In this document: positions 17,322 through 25,924 of the stretch, piece after piece | How positions within the stretch are numbered: position 1 is the first letter of the stretch | Layout of the letters: each line of letters starts with the position of its first letter | Assembly (NCBI RefSeq): GCF_021028995.1 | Contig: NZ_JAJJZG010000005.1 | Span: 124,001-188,000, forward strand | From: Halobacterium sp. KA-4 | GTDB taxonomy: Archaea; Halobacteriota; Halobacteria; Halobacteriales; Halobacteriaceae | Reading direction: 5' to 3' | DNA length: 64,000 nt | Position numbers and translations under genes: made by a program | The notes under the pieces: model-generated | The model's database searches: none | What the model saw: only the letters and a program-made list of their open reading frames with translations | What the model was told of the DNA's origin: nothing

Positions 17322-17386
17322 GGTTCTGGTTGCCCGGGCCGCCGACAAAAGCGATTCGTTACGGTTGGGGCAAACTTCACCGGCCG

Positions 17387-18691
17387 TCAGAACGCGACGA
17401 CAGCGGTCGCGACGCCACCAGCGACGAGCAGAACTGCGCTGTATCCGGCGACACGGTACGCGAACGAGCGGTTGTCGCTGGCGGCGGTGAGCGCGACCTT
17501 CACGCCGATGGAGGAGGCGGTCGCCAGCAACACGGCGATGGTGGCGGCCGTCCCCGAAATCGCGCCCGTCCGGTAGAGCACGATGGCGGACGTCGTCGCG
17601 CCCGCGCTCGACACCAGGCCGGAGAGGATGGCGGTCGCGTAGAGGCCGGCGGAACCGAATTGGGTCTGCGCGAGCCCACCCGCGACCACGACGACGAGGA
17701 ACATCGCGCCGAACGCGAGCGCATTCCGCATCGAGAACGGGCTCTCCAGTTCCATCTCGACGCGCGTCGACCAGTCCGCGGTGACCGCCGCGACGCCGAT
17801 ACAGCCGAGGACGATGACGACGAGCGGGACCGTCGCCGCCACGAGCACGCCCGTCGAGAGCGTGAACACCACGACGATGAGGAGATTCCGGAGCGCCATC
17901 GCGGCATTTGCGAGCAAGACGCCCGCGACCGCGTACGACGCCGCCTCCGTGCGCTGGCTGACGTGGTCGAGCATCGTCCCGACGACCGCCGTCGAGGACG
18001 CCAGCCCGCCGAAGAACCCCGTGACGGCGATGCCGCGGCCGCCGTACGTCTTCACGACGACGTAATTCACGATGCCGATGCCGGCGACGAACACGACCAT
18101 CAGCCAGACGACGCGTGGCTCGATTTCGACCGCGTACCGCCCCGACCCGAGCGCGACGGTGCCGGCCGGCAACAGCGGGTAGACGACGAACGCCAGAATC
18201 GCGAATTCGAACGTCGAGCGCAGCTCCTCCCGGGAGAGCCCCCACGCGAACCCGTGGAGTTCGCGCTTGAACACCAGCAGGACGGAACTGGTGACGGCGA
18301 CGACCGTCGCGGGGAGCACCGCGTCGATGGCGACGAGCACGCCGACGCCGTACGCCACCATCAGGCTCACAGCGGTCGTCAGGTGGAGCCCCTCGTCCTC
18401 GTTGCGCATCCCCGAGACCATCAGCACGCCCGTAACGACAATGACGAACGCGGCACCGACGCTGGAGAGGTACGGCGGGCAGACGCCCGCGGCGTCCGCG
18501 CAACGCTCTGTATCCACCTCGGTGAAGATGGTGGCGAGAACGCTGACGAGCGCGAACGTCCGGATGCCGGCGGCCTTCTGGGCCCACTCACGCTCGAGGC
18601 CGATGAACAGCCCGAGCGCGACCGACAGCGCGAGGCGGACGACGCGGCTGTCGACCGGGGCGTCCGCCAGCAACTCGATGATTCCGGGCAC
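17387..18691 (-). CDS. MgtC/DUF4010 family membrane protein
   Basis: 434 residues with at least twelve hydrophobic segments. The N-terminal part has the MgtC signature ALSVALGLFIGLEREW followed by AAGIRTFALVS. The C-terminal half corresponds to DUF4010 (GFFGGLASSTAVVGTM; LSGLVSSAGATTSAIVLYR). A small-ion transport role is likely but unproven. The GTG at 18691 (VPGIIELLADAP) is preferred over a TTG at 18718 because a TTTTTG box lies 25-31 nt before the GTG. Confidence 0.85.
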   Translation of the reverse strand: MPGIIELLADAPVDSRVVRLALSVALGLFIGLEREWAQKAAGIRTFALVSVLATIFTEVDTERCADAAGVCPPYLSSVGAAFVIVVTGVLMVSGMRNEDEGLHLTTAVSLMVAYGVGVLVAIDAVLPATVVAVTSSVLLVFKRELHGFAWGLSREELRSTFEFAILAFVVYPLLPAGTVALGSGRYAVEIEPRVVWLMVVFVAGIGIVNYVVVKTYGGRGIAVTGFFGGLASSTAVVGTMLDHVSQRTEAASYAVAGVLLANAAMALRNLLIVVVFTLSTGVLVAATVPLVVIVLGCIGVAAVTADWSTRVEMELESPFSMRNALAFGAMFLVVVVAGGLAQTQFGSAGLYATAILSGLVSSAGATTSAIVLYRTGAISGTAATIAVLLATASSIGVKVALTAASDNRSFAYRVAGYSAVLLVAGGVATAVVAF

Positions 18692-18797
18692 TCTCTGGCG
18701 TTCATCGTGGGTGGGCAAAAACTTGCGGGCTCAAACAGGCTGCCACCCGGGCACGGCCGGCGAATCTTTTTGCGTGGCCGCGCTGCAATCTCATGTA

Positions 18798-19955
18798 ATG
18801 GACGTCGACCGCGGTCGACTCGCGTGGTGGGTGGTGGCTGCCGTGCTCAGCGGCGTGCTCGCGTTCACCGTCTACTCGTTCCTCGGGACGTTCGTGCTCG
18901 GCATCTTCATCTACTACGCGACGCGACCGGTCTACCGCCGTCTCGGACGGTGGATACAGCAGCCGACGGTCCGCGCGGTGGTGGCGCTCGTGACGCTCGC
19001 GCTCCCCGCGATGCTGGTCGTCGCCTACACCACCGCCGTCGGCCTCCAGGAGTTCAACCAGTTCGTCGACGCCCAGAACGTCGACCTCGGGCGGGTCGGA
19101 ACGCTTCTCGACCCGTATCTCGACGTCTCCTCCATCGTCCAGGACCCGCAGGCGTTCCTGAACCAGCCGTCAGTACAGGAAGCGCTGGCCTCGTCTGCGA
19201 GCAACGCGCTGGAGTACGTCGGCTTCCTCGGGACGCTGTTCGTCCACCTGTTCGCGGTTGTCATCGTCGCGTTCTACCTGCTCCGGGACGACCACCGCCT
19301 CGGCGGCTGGTTCCAGCGTCGGTTCACGGACGGCAGCGGTGTCACGGAGGCGTACGCGCGGGCGGTCGACCACGACCTCTCGACGGTCTTCTTCGGAAAC
19401 ATCGTCTTCGCGTTCGCCACCGGCGTCATCGCCGCGGTGTCGTACGCGACGCTGGACGCCTTCTCGCCGGCGGGTATCGCCACCCCCTATCCCGTGTTGT
19501 TCGGGCTCATCACGGGCATCGCGAGCCTCGTTCCGGTCGTCGGCATCAAACTCGTGTGGATACCGCTGGCCGGGTGGCTCGGCTTCGTCGCGTACCAGAG
19601 CGGCACCGGCTACGTGTTCGTCGCCGTCTTCGTCGCTGTCGCCGCGGTCGTCGTGGACTTCGTGCCGGACTTGCTGTTGCGGCCGTACGTCTCGGGGCGC
19701 GACATCCACCTCGGGCTGGTGATTCTGTCGTACGTCTTCGGGCCGCTACTGTGGGGCTGGTACGGACTGTTCCTCGGCCCGCTCGTGCTCGTGTTCGTCG
19801 TGCACTTCGCCCGGCTCGTGCTCCCGGAGTTGCTGGCGGGCGAGGAGATTTCGCCGGAGGCGCTCGGTGGCGACATCTTGACGGCGAGCGACGACGGCGA
19901 ACAGACCGACGTCTCGGAATTCGAGTCGGATTCGGAGAACGGCGGGGGGTCGTAG
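18798..19955 (+). CDS. AI-2E family transporter (PerM/UPF0118)
   Basis: 385 residues with about eight membrane segments. Typical features: the N-terminal paired helices, a soluble segment (LQEFNQFVDAQNVDLGRVGTLL), and the conserved C-terminal GLITGIASLVPVVGIKLVWIP and LLLRPYVSGRDIHLGLVILSYVFG. Members export small molecules or exchange Na+/H+; the substrate here is unknown. ATG 18798 lies about 30 nt after an ATCTTTTTG box. Its stop abuts the converging zinc-ribbon gene without a gap. Confidence 0.88.
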   Translation: MDVDRGRLAWWVVAAVLSGVLAFTVYSFLGTFVLGIFIYYATRPVYRRLGRWIQQPTVRAVVALVTLALPAMLVVAYTTAVGLQEFNQFVDAQNVDLGRVGTLLDPYLDVSSIVQDPQAFLNQPSVQEALASSASNALEYVGFLGTLFVHLFAVVIVAFYLLRDDHRLGGWFQRRFTDGSGVTEAYARAVDHDLSTVFFGNIVFAFATGVIAAVSYATLDAFSPAGIATPYPVLFGLITGIASLVPVVGIKLVWIPLAGWLGFVAYQSGTGYVFVAVFVAVAAVVVDFVPDLLLRPYVSGRDIHLGLVILSYVFGPLLWGWYGLFLGPLVLVFVVHFARLVLPELLAGEEISPEALGGDILTASDDGEQTDVSEFESDSENGGGS

Positions 19956-20198
19956 TCAGCGCTCTTCGAGGCGGGTGCCGTCGTGCGGACAGTACGCGAA
20001 TTCGGGATTCTGCGTCCGGAACCCGCAGTCCGGGCACTCGTAGACGGCGGGTTCCTCAGTGCGTCGTCGGAACAGCAGCGGAATCAGCGGCACTGCGAGG
20101 AAGAAGACGGCGATATCGAAGACGACCCACGCGGCGACGCTGATAGCGAGGCTCGCGAGCACGCCGACGGCGGCGGTGGCGGTCCGCGAGGAGACCAC
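19956..20198 (-). CDS. Small membrane protein with C-terminal zinc ribbon
   Basis: 80 residues. One or two hydrophobic segments (VGVLASLAISVAAWVVFDIAVFFLAVP) are followed by a zinc ribbon with CPDC and a second C (YCPHDG). The GTG at 20198 starts two nt after the padR stop and is therefore the likely coupled start; an alternative GTG at 20231 overlaps padR. Probably a membrane partner of the PadR regulator gene it follows. Confidence 0.65.
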   Translation of the reverse strand: MVSSRTATAAVGVLASLAISVAAWVVFDIAVFFLAVPLIPLLFRRRTEEPAVYECPDCGFRTQNPEFAYCPHDGTRLEER

Positions 20199-20200
20199 AG

Positions 20201-20479
20201 CTAGTCGAGGTCGACGTACTGCTGTTCCCACTCGCGGCGCGCGGCGATTTCGCGGCGGCCGCGGCGAGTGAGCGTGTAGTAGTTAGTCCGCTGGTCGAGT
20301 TGGCCTTTGTCGACGAGGCCCTTGTCGACGAGGGTGTCGAGGTTGGGGTAGAGTCGACCGTGGTGGATTTCCGACTCGTAGTACTCTTCGAGTTCTTCCT
20401 TGATGGCGAGGCCGTGTGGCTCGTCTAGTCCGGCGACGACGTAGAGGAGGTCGCGCTGGAACCCTGTCAGGTCATACAT
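20201..20479 (-). CDS. PadR-family winged-helix transcriptional regulator
   Basis: 92 residues. MYDLTGFQRDLLYVVAGLDEPHGLAIKEELEEYY is the haloarchaeal PadR start, followed by GRLYPNLDTLVDKGLVDKG (recognition helix and wing) and a basic end. It lacks a long C-terminal helical domain. An upstream box (TTATGC) and ATG 20479 are used. It forms a unit with the zinc-ribbon protein; its ligand and targets are unknown. Confidence 0.88.
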   Translation of the reverse strand: MYDLTGFQRDLLYVVAGLDEPHGLAIKEELEEYYESEIHHGRLYPNLDTLVDKGLVDKGQLDQRTNYYTLTRRGRREIAARREWEQQYVDLD

Positions 20480-20654
20480 ATGTCCTACTCTCGTTATGTC
20501 TTTCGTCTCGGAAAGCATAAGCGTAGGGGATTGGCGTGCCGATTGCCGATAACGACCGGGCGTGTATCGAAGTGACATGTCGATATCGGTGACTCGAACT
20601 GGCATCGCCCGCCGTCCCGCCGACTTTATGCCGGCCGCCGAGCGACACGCTCAC

Positions 20655-20900
20655 ATGGCCGGCGTGGACGCCCACAACCTCCCAGACGTCTCGCCGACAG
20701 CGTGGCGACTCCTCCGCGTCGCCGCCGACTTCAGCCAGCGCGACGTCGAGCGCGCAGTTCCGGACCTCCGGCAGGCCCACGTCTCGATGCTCGAGGGTGG
20801 AAACCGCGGGCTCTCCGGCGACCGCCTCCGTGACCTCTTCGACCTCTACGCGGCCGAACTCGACGACGAACAGGTGGCCGCCATCGTCGAGCACTTCTGA
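20655..20900 (+). CDS. Small helix-turn-helix protein (XRE-like)
   Basis: 81 residues. The DVSPTAWRLLRVAADFSQRDVERAVPDLRQAHVSMLEGGNRGLSGDRL region reads as a Cro/XRE-type HTH (SQRDVE... turn ...QAHVSMLE). An ACTTTATG box ends 25 nt before the ATG at 20655, fixing this start over upstream in-frame ATGs. It precedes the DASS transporter in the same direction and could regulate it, which is inference from position. Confidence 0.65.
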   Translation: MAGVDAHNLPDVSPTAWRLLRVAADFSQRDVERAVPDLRQAHVSMLEGGNRGLSGDRLRDLFDLYAAELDDEQVAAIVEHF

Positions 20901-20923
20901 GCCACCGCACCGAGAGTAATTCC

Positions 20924-20936
20924 GTTAATCATTAAC
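20924..20936. promoter_or_regulatory. Perfect palindrome at the promoter of the DASS transporter
   Basis: GTTAATCATTAAC, a perfect 13-nt inverted repeat, lies 29-41 nt before the ATG at 20965, where the TATA box is expected. The AT-rich centre may be both the TATA element and an operator. Confidence 0.5.
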
Positions 20937-20964
20937 GATAGGAGTGGCGACTGCCCGTGTATCA

Positions 20965-22557
20965 ATGATACAGGTGGACGTTCGCTCGACGCGTGGCCGA
21001 CTCGCGGTGTTCGCGCTCGCGCTCGCGGTCACCGCCGCCATCGCGCTCGCACCGACCCCCGAGGGCCTCGGCCTCGAAGGGAAGTACGCCATCGCCACGA
21101 TGGCGTTCGCCGGCATCCTCTGGGTGACCGGCGCGCTCCCACTGGCGGTCACCGCGCTCTCGATTCCCGCGCTGCTCACCGCGTTCGGGGTGTTCGGCGA
21201 CCTCGACGACGCACTCGCGCCGTTCGCCGACCACCTCATCTTCCTGTTCATCGCGGGGTTCATGCTCGCGAACGCGCTCCAGAAGTACGACATCGACCGC
21301 CGCATCGCGCTGTACATCATGGCGCGCATGGGGTCCAGTCCCCGCAAGCTCATCCTCGCGGTGATGATTGCGACCGCGGTGCTCTCGATGTGGGTCTCGA
21401 ACACCGCCACCAGCGCGATGATGACGCCCATCGCGGTCGGCGTGCTCGCGCAAGTCGTCGGCCGCGACGAACTCACGGAAGCCGGTGACGGGGAACCCAC
21501 GACGAACATCCAGGTCGCCACCCTCCTCGGGACTGCGTACGGTGCCAGCGTCGGCGGCGTCGGCACGCTCATCGGGACGCCGCCGAACGCCGTCGTCGCA
21601 GGCGTCCTCAACGACCAGCTCGGCTACGAAATCGGGTTCGCCGACTGGCTGCTCATCGGCCTCCCTATCGTCGTCGTCACGCTCCCCATCGTCTGGTACG
21701 TCCTGACGTTCCGGCTGTTCCCGCCGGAAATCGAGGACGTCAGTGGCGCGCGCGAGGAAGCACGCCGCTACCTTCGCGAGGAGGGCGAACTGAGCACGCG
21801 CGGCCGCCGCGTCGCGTACATCTTCACCGCGACCGCCGGCCTGTGGGTGCTGGGCGGCCTCGGCGGCCCCGTCTGGTGGCTGTTCGAGACCGTCGGCCTC
21901 AGCACCGACACCGCGAACGTCCTCCACACCACGCTGTTCGGCGGCAACGGCCCGACGCTGTTCGGCACCGAAGGCGGCTATCAGGGACTGCTGTACTACG
22001 TCATGGTCGGTCTCTACGCTATCCCCGCGCTCGTGCTCGCGGACACCACCGAGTGGGAGGATCTCGTCGACATCGACTGGGGGACCATCCTCCTCTTCGG
22101 CGGTGGCCTCTCGTTGGCCTCCGGGTTCGCCAACAGCGGCGCGACGCGCTGGATCGCCGAGTCCATCTTCGGCTCGCTCACCGGCCTCCCCATCGTCGTC
22201 ATCGTCGCCGCCGTCGTCCTGCTGGTCATCTTCCTCACGGAGATGACCTCCAACACCGCAACTGCCACCATCATCGTGCCAGTGCTCGTCTCTATCGGTG
22301 GTATCCTCGCTGCGACGCTCGGCCTCGCCGAGGAGTCCGCCGCCATCTTCCTGGCGGTGAGTGGCGCTATCGCCGCGAGCTTCGCGTTCGCGCTCCCGGT
22401 CGCGACGCCCCCGAACGCCATCGTGTTCGGCTCGGGGTACATCGAACAGCGCGACATGATGCGCGCCGGCGTCGTCCTCAACCTCCTCATGACCGCGGTA
22501 CTGACGGTGTTCATCTGGCTGCTGTTCCAGTTCGTCTGGCCGATGTTCCTCTGGTAA
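20965..22557 (+). CDS. DASS/SLC13-family sodium-coupled anion transporter
   Basis: 530 residues, about twelve membrane segments. Both family motifs are present: MWVSNTATSAMMTPIAVG with GTLIGTPPNAV in the first half, and FLTEMTSNTATATIIVPV with FALPVATPPNAIVFGSG in the second. These SNT/TPPN motifs bind the carboxylate and Na+ in dicarboxylate or sulfate transporters. The substrate is probably a C4-dicarboxylate but could be another anion. ATG 20965 is chosen because the palindromic box is 29 nt upstream; a GTG at 20944 is the alternative. Confidence 0.9.
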   Translation: MIQVDVRSTRGRLAVFALALAVTAAIALAPTPEGLGLEGKYAIATMAFAGILWVTGALPLAVTALSIPALLTAFGVFGDLDDALAPFADHLIFLFIAGFMLANALQKYDIDRRIALYIMARMGSSPRKLILAVMIATAVLSMWVSNTATSAMMTPIAVGVLAQVVGRDELTEAGDGEPTTNIQVATLLGTAYGASVGGVGTLIGTPPNAVVAGVLNDQLGYEIGFADWLLIGLPIVVVTLPIVWYVLTFRLFPPEIEDVSGAREEARRYLREEGELSTRGRRVAYIFTATAGLWVLGGLGGPVWWLFETVGLSTDTANVLHTTLFGGNGPTLFGTEGGYQGLLYYVMVGLYAIPALVLADTTEWEDLVDIDWGTILLFGGGLSLASGFANSGATRWIAESIFGSLTGLPIVVIVAAVVLLVIFLTEMTSNTATATIIVPVLVSIGGILAATLGLAEESAAIFLAVSGAIAASFAFALPVATPPNAIVFGSGYIEQRDMMRAGVVLNLLMTAVLTVFIWLLFQFVWPMFLW

Positions 22558-22687
22558 CGCGGCCCGACGACTCGACGCCTCGTCTTCCGGCGTCTTCGAG
22601 CAATCGCGACGGATTCGACCTCGTGGCAGTCGTGCTACCCATCCTCTCGGAACGGTTATCCGTGTATCGCGCCTCTGTTTGGTTGTA

Positions 22688-22894
22688 ATGGCAGAAGGTA
22701 AGGTTGACTTCTTCAACGACACTGGCGGCTACGGTTTCATCACGACTGACGACGGCGACCTCGACGACGACGAAGACGTGTTCTTCCACATGGAAGACGT
22801 CGGCGGCGAAGACCTCACGGAAGGTACCGAGGTCGAATTCGACATCGAGTCCTCGCCCAAGGGGCCTCGCGCAGCGAACGTCGTCCGACTGTAA
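22688..22894 (+). CDS. cspA: Cold-shock domain protein
   Basis: 68 residues, one OB-fold cold-shock domain. RNP1 is GGYGFIT and RNP2 is DVFFHM, both intact. Acidic substitutions relative to bacterial CspA are typical of haloarchaea. It binds single-stranded RNA/DNA. ATG 22688 starts MAEGKVDFFND. A TTTTT run at 22936-22940 follows. Confidence 0.95.
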   Translation: MAEGKVDFFNDTGGYGFITTDDGDLDDDEDVFFHMEDVGGEDLTEGTEVEFDIESSPKGPRAANVVRL

Positions 22895-22935
22895 TACGAC
22901 GTACCTGTCGTTCACAGCGACAACCGACACTCCAA

Positions 22936-22940
22936 TTTTT
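22936..22940 (+). terminator. T-run terminator candidate of cspA
   Basis: TTTTT, 42 nt after the cspA stop, in AATTTTTCAG context. Confidence 0.4.
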
Positions 22941-23060
22941 CAGACGACGATACGGCCGAGCTGACGCGCTCTGTACGTAACCGAATATACTGACGAGAAC
23001 CGTCTCTGGAGCGCCTGGTGAGACGAATTCACAGTACTGCCGCTTCGAGCGTCGTGCAAC

Positions 23061-23150
23061 GGAAAAGGATGCGGAGCCGGAAAATCCGGCCCCGCAGCCG
23101 CCCTGAATTGGTCCCCGCTGACGCTTCGGCCCTCCAAAGCGAAGCGTCAC
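23061..23150 (-). ncRNA. Candidate structured small RNA
   Basis: On the minus strand a TTTATTAT box (23171-23178) predicts a start near 23150. The next bases form a perfect 9-bp hairpin (23120-23128 with 23140-23148, arms GACGCTTCG/CGAAGCGTC). A second hairpin follows at 23070-23096 (GCCGGA/TCCGGC core with an outer TGCGG/CCGCA stem), and then CCTTTTCC. No coding bias is evident. No known archaeal RNA class (C/D, H/ACA, SRP, RNase P) was recognised. It could instead be a 3' extension of the gene at 23205-23351. Confidence 0.45.
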
Positions 23151-23204
23151 CTGGGTCAAAACGGGCGACGATAATAAACCTATCCCCGGCAGTAACGGCT
23201 GCCG

Positions 23205-23351
23205 CTACATGTGCTCTTCTTCCAACACCCAACCGAGCGCCCGTCGGTAGTACGTGAACATCTCGCGGACGCCCTCGTGGTTCATCTCCTCGGATTCGAG
23301 CTGTTCGACGAGAAACTCGTACTGCTCGCGGATTTCCTCCTCGCTTCGCAT
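23205..23351 (-). CDS. Small conserved acidic protein (48 residues)
   Basis: Short gene with clear coding character: it begins MRSEEEIREQYEFLVEQL, continues EMNHEGVREMFTYYRRALGWV and ends LEEEHM. It is amphipathic and probably all-helical. A CATATTGATAC box lies about 30 nt before the ATG at 23351. The pattern is familiar from small haloarchaeal proteins of unknown function. It is upstream of the candidate small RNA on the same strand. Confidence 0.75.
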   Translation of the reverse strand: MRSEEEIREQYEFLVEQLESEEMNHEGVREMFTYYRRALGWVLEEEHM

Positions 23352-23389
23352 ACCGGCTGTCGGAACGCCGGCCGTATCAATATGCCGCG

Positions 23390-24298
23390 CTACTTCCGGT
23401 CAAGCCGCGAGAGCCCGTGCCAGGTGGCGTTCACGAGCTCCTCGCCGTCGCCCTCGGCGTCCGTCCAACCGCGAGCGAGCGCGTCCTCCAGCGCGTCGAG
23501 GTCGTGGTTCTCGAAGTTGTTCATCCCGCGGAACGCTTCGAGTGCGTCCCGAGCGGCTTCGTCGAACTCGCCGGATGGCGTACCGTCGTAGAAGCCGAGG
23601 TCGGCGAGCGCTCCCTCGACGGCTTCGGCGGTGTCGCCATCGAGTTCGCGGTACTCCTCGGGGTCCTCGCGTTCGAGGAGCGTGACGTCGTAGACGCGGA
23701 ACACGCGCTCCAGTTCGTCGATGGGGGCGTCGTGGTCGTCCACGCGGACGTCTATCCAGCGGTCGTTCCCGCCGTCGTAGCCGCCCTCCGGTTTCGCGAC
23801 GTACAGCGCAGCAGACTGCTCGCCACGCTGGTCGCCGCCCGCCTCGTTGCCCGCGTGCAGCGCCGCGATGAGTTTCTCCGGGAGGCCGCCCTCGGTCGCC
23901 TCGAACGTCTCGGCCATCGCGTCCACGGTCTCACGGTTTTCGAGGATGTTCCCCTGCACGGTGTACTGTTCGCCCTGTCGGTCGCTGGCGTGGTCGAAGC
24001 ACTCGTCGCCTGTGAACGCGGCCACGGAGCCGTCCTGTCCGACCACCCCTACCTGTCGCTGCGGGGCGTCCTCGTCGTCCTCGGTGAGTTGTTCGACGAC
24101 TTCGTCGGCCGAATACCCCTCGCGTAGCAGGTCGAGGCCGTCCGGGCCGTACGCGACGTTCGCGAAACCCTGCGTGGCGATGGCACCCGCGTCGGCGCTG
24201 GCGAACGGGACGACCGCGCCCACGCCGACGAACTTCGACTGGACGGCGACCCCGACCGCGTCGGTCTCCGGGTCGCGCGCAACGATGGAGAACGTCAT
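23390..24298 (-). CDS. DUF1028-family protein with C-terminal peptidoglycan-binding-like region
   Basis: 302 residues. MTFSIVARDPETDAVGVAVQSKFVGVGAVVPFA is the signature N-terminus of DUF1028, an Ntn-hydrolase-like fold. GNILENRETVDAMAETFE and AAGGDQRG-type segments follow. The last ~75 residues (LGFYDGTPSGEFDEAARDALEAFRGMNNFEN) match the peptidoglycan-binding-like domain that often ends this family. The substrate is unknown. ATG 24298. Confidence 0.88.
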   Translation of the reverse strand: MTFSIVARDPETDAVGVAVQSKFVGVGAVVPFASADAGAIATQGFANVAYGPDGLDLLREGYSADEVVEQLTEDDEDAPQRQVGVVGQDGSVAAFTGDECFDHASDRQGEQYTVQGNILENRETVDAMAETFEATEGGLPEKLIAALHAGNEAGGDQRGEQSAALYVAKPEGGYDGGNDRWIDVRVDDHDAPIDELERVFRVYDVTLLEREDPEEYRELDGDTAEAVEGALADLGFYDGTPSGEFDEAARDALEAFRGMNNFENHDLDALEDALARGWTDAEGDGEELVNATWHGLSRLDRK

Positions 24299-24329
24299 GG
24301 CCGGCAGGTGGCCAGCCGCGGGCAAAAGC

Positions 24330-24840
24330 CTACGGCTCGACCACCTCCGTTGCCGTCTTCTCGGCGGTCAACGGTTGCCGACTCGCCAGCGAGACATCGA
24401 ACGCGGGGTGTTCAGCGAGATGCCACAACACCATGTGTCGACGGCCCGCCGTCAGCCCGCTTGCGGAGAGGTCGTCGGCAGTGAACTCCGTGGGGAGGCG
24501 CTGGCAGAGTCGCTCCAGCGCGTCGAAGGAGTCGAACACTTTGCGGTTGCCCGACGAGTCGGCGCCGCGGCGCTCCACGACGTAACTACCGTCCGGGCGG
24601 TGCACGCCGACGGTGTTCACGAACGTCTCTCGGGCGGTCAGTGCGTCGTCCAGCGAGTCGCGGAGCTCGGCGGCGTCCTCGCGGGGGAGAAGCAGTTCTT
24701 CGTCGCCGACGGTGACGGCGACCCGGCTGCCGCGGCGCTCGACGGAGAAATCAGGCGAGCGGTCGGATTTCTCGACCAGCCACGTCGCCGTGGCTTACTC
24801 TATCCTCGGCTGCCGGCGTCGTCAGATTCTGACTCGGCAT
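24330..24840 (-). pseudogene. Conserved haloarchaeal protein with an apparent frameshift near its 5' end
   Basis: From the GTG at 24620 a 96-residue product can be read (VNTVGVHRPDGSYVVERR... to TATEVVEP). The same frame stays open and strongly codon-biased for about 55 more codons upstream (SVERRGSRVAVTVGDEELL, DAAELRDSLDDAL) but meets a TAA near 24793 before any ATG, GTG or TTG. An ATG at 24840 in another frame (MPSQNLTTPAAEDRVSHGDV) overlaps exactly there. The simplest reading is one ~170-codon gene broken by a single-base change or assembly error; a non-canonical start or the short GTG form are alternatives. The family may be the haloarchaeal DUF7528 (from memory). Confidence 0.45.
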
Positions 24841-24952
24841 CGTGGGAGACCGTTGCAGGCACTCGTAGTTAACTCCGGTGGTGGGACAGACGCCGGCTGT
24901 CCGGCCGCACTCGCCCGTTCGATTTTTCACCCGACTCCCGGAATATCGGCGT

Positions 24953-25876
24953 ATGGCTCCGCCGACGAGCGTCCTGCTGCCGACCGTCGAGTGGACCTCG
25001 GCCTGCGACGAGGTGGCCGCCCAGCTCGGCCCCGCGGACGAACTACTCGTCGTCTGCGACACCGAGGCGGACCCCGTCGCCGACCGCGTGGACGACCTCC
25101 CCGAGCAAACCGACCTCGTGTTCGCGGGCGAGCCCGAGGGGTGTTCGGGGAAGGCAAATGCCATCGCTGCGGGCATGGAAGCCGCCGCGCACGACCGCAT
25201 CGTGTGGACCGACGACGACTTCCACCATCCGCCGGACTGGCTCGACGGCCTCCACGCAGACTACGAGCGCTACGGTCCTGTCTCCGAACTCCCGTTCTTC
25301 GTCGGGCGCGACCCGCTCTCGACGCTGCTCGAACCCGTCTACGCGCTCGGCGGCACGCTCGGCGTCTACGTCGGCGACCAGGCGTGGGCCGGCGCGGTCG
25401 TCTTCGAGCGCGACGACCTCGACGTCGACGCGTTCCTGGCGGACCTCCGCCGGACGGTCAGCGACGACGGCCTGCTCGCCGAGCGCCTCGACGTCACACC
25501 GCTGCGACGCACTCGCCGCGTCGAAATCGGCGGCACGCTCCGGCAGACGCTCGAACGCCACGTCCGATTCACGCAAATCGTCGCCACGCACGACCCGAGC
25601 GGGCACGTCGTCGTCGCGCTGGTGACGCTCGCGCTCTTCCTCGCCTGTCTGCTCGTACCGCTGTACGCCGCGTCCGGCCTCACCGCGCTCGTCGCGGGCG
25701 TCTACGTAGTGTTCGGGATTCGGCGATGGACTGCCATTCTCGCGTACCCCGCAGTGTTGGCAGCGATTCCGCTCGGTGTGTACGCGCACGCCCGCCGGAC
25801 GTTCGTCTGGGGTGGCCGGCGCTACCGCTGGCGCGGGAAGTTCGACGTGGAAGTCGTCGAGCGCGTCGACGAGTAG
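24953..25876 (+). CDS. Family 2-like glycosyltransferase with C-terminal membrane segments
   Basis: 307 residues. The GT-A core includes DELLVVCDTEADP, FAGEPEGCSGKANAIAAGMEAA and the DxD-like WTDDDFHHP near residue 90. Two hydrophobic segments (residues ~225-285: VVVALVTLALFLACLLVPLY and the following) anchor it, so it probably transfers sugars to a lipid or glycoprotein at the membrane. ATG 24953 follows a GATTTTTC box by about 25 nt. Confidence 0.82.
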   Translation: MAPPTSVLLPTVEWTSACDEVAAQLGPADELLVVCDTEADPVADRVDDLPEQTDLVFAGEPEGCSGKANAIAAGMEAAAHDRIVWTDDDFHHPPDWLDGLHADYERYGPVSELPFFVGRDPLSTLLEPVYALGGTLGVYVGDQAWAGAVVFERDDLDVDAFLADLRRTVSDDGLLAERLDVTPLRRTRRVEIGGTLRQTLERHVRFTQIVATHDPSGHVVVALVTLALFLACLLVPLYAASGLTALVAGVYVVFGIRRWTAILAYPAVLAAIPLGVYAHARRTFVWGGRRYRWRGKFDVEVVERVDE

Positions 25877-25924
25877 CGAGCCCGATGCACGGGGGTTTTG
25901 CCCCGCGACGCCCAACACCTGAGT

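Noticed and set aside
17322..18587. Long in-frame extension upstream of the class III aminotransferase
   Set aside because: Arg/Gly-rich low-complexity translation overlapping the MgtC-like gene on the same strand in another frame; the family start is at 17321.
20962..22722. A 586-codon minus-strand frame rich in Arg/Asp/Glu
   Set aside because: Antisense shadow of the DASS transporter; no start signal or family.
23029..23232. A 67-codon minus-strand frame over the region downstream of cspA
   Set aside because: It starts inside the 48-residue gene and covers both hairpins of the candidate RNA; composition is not protein-like.
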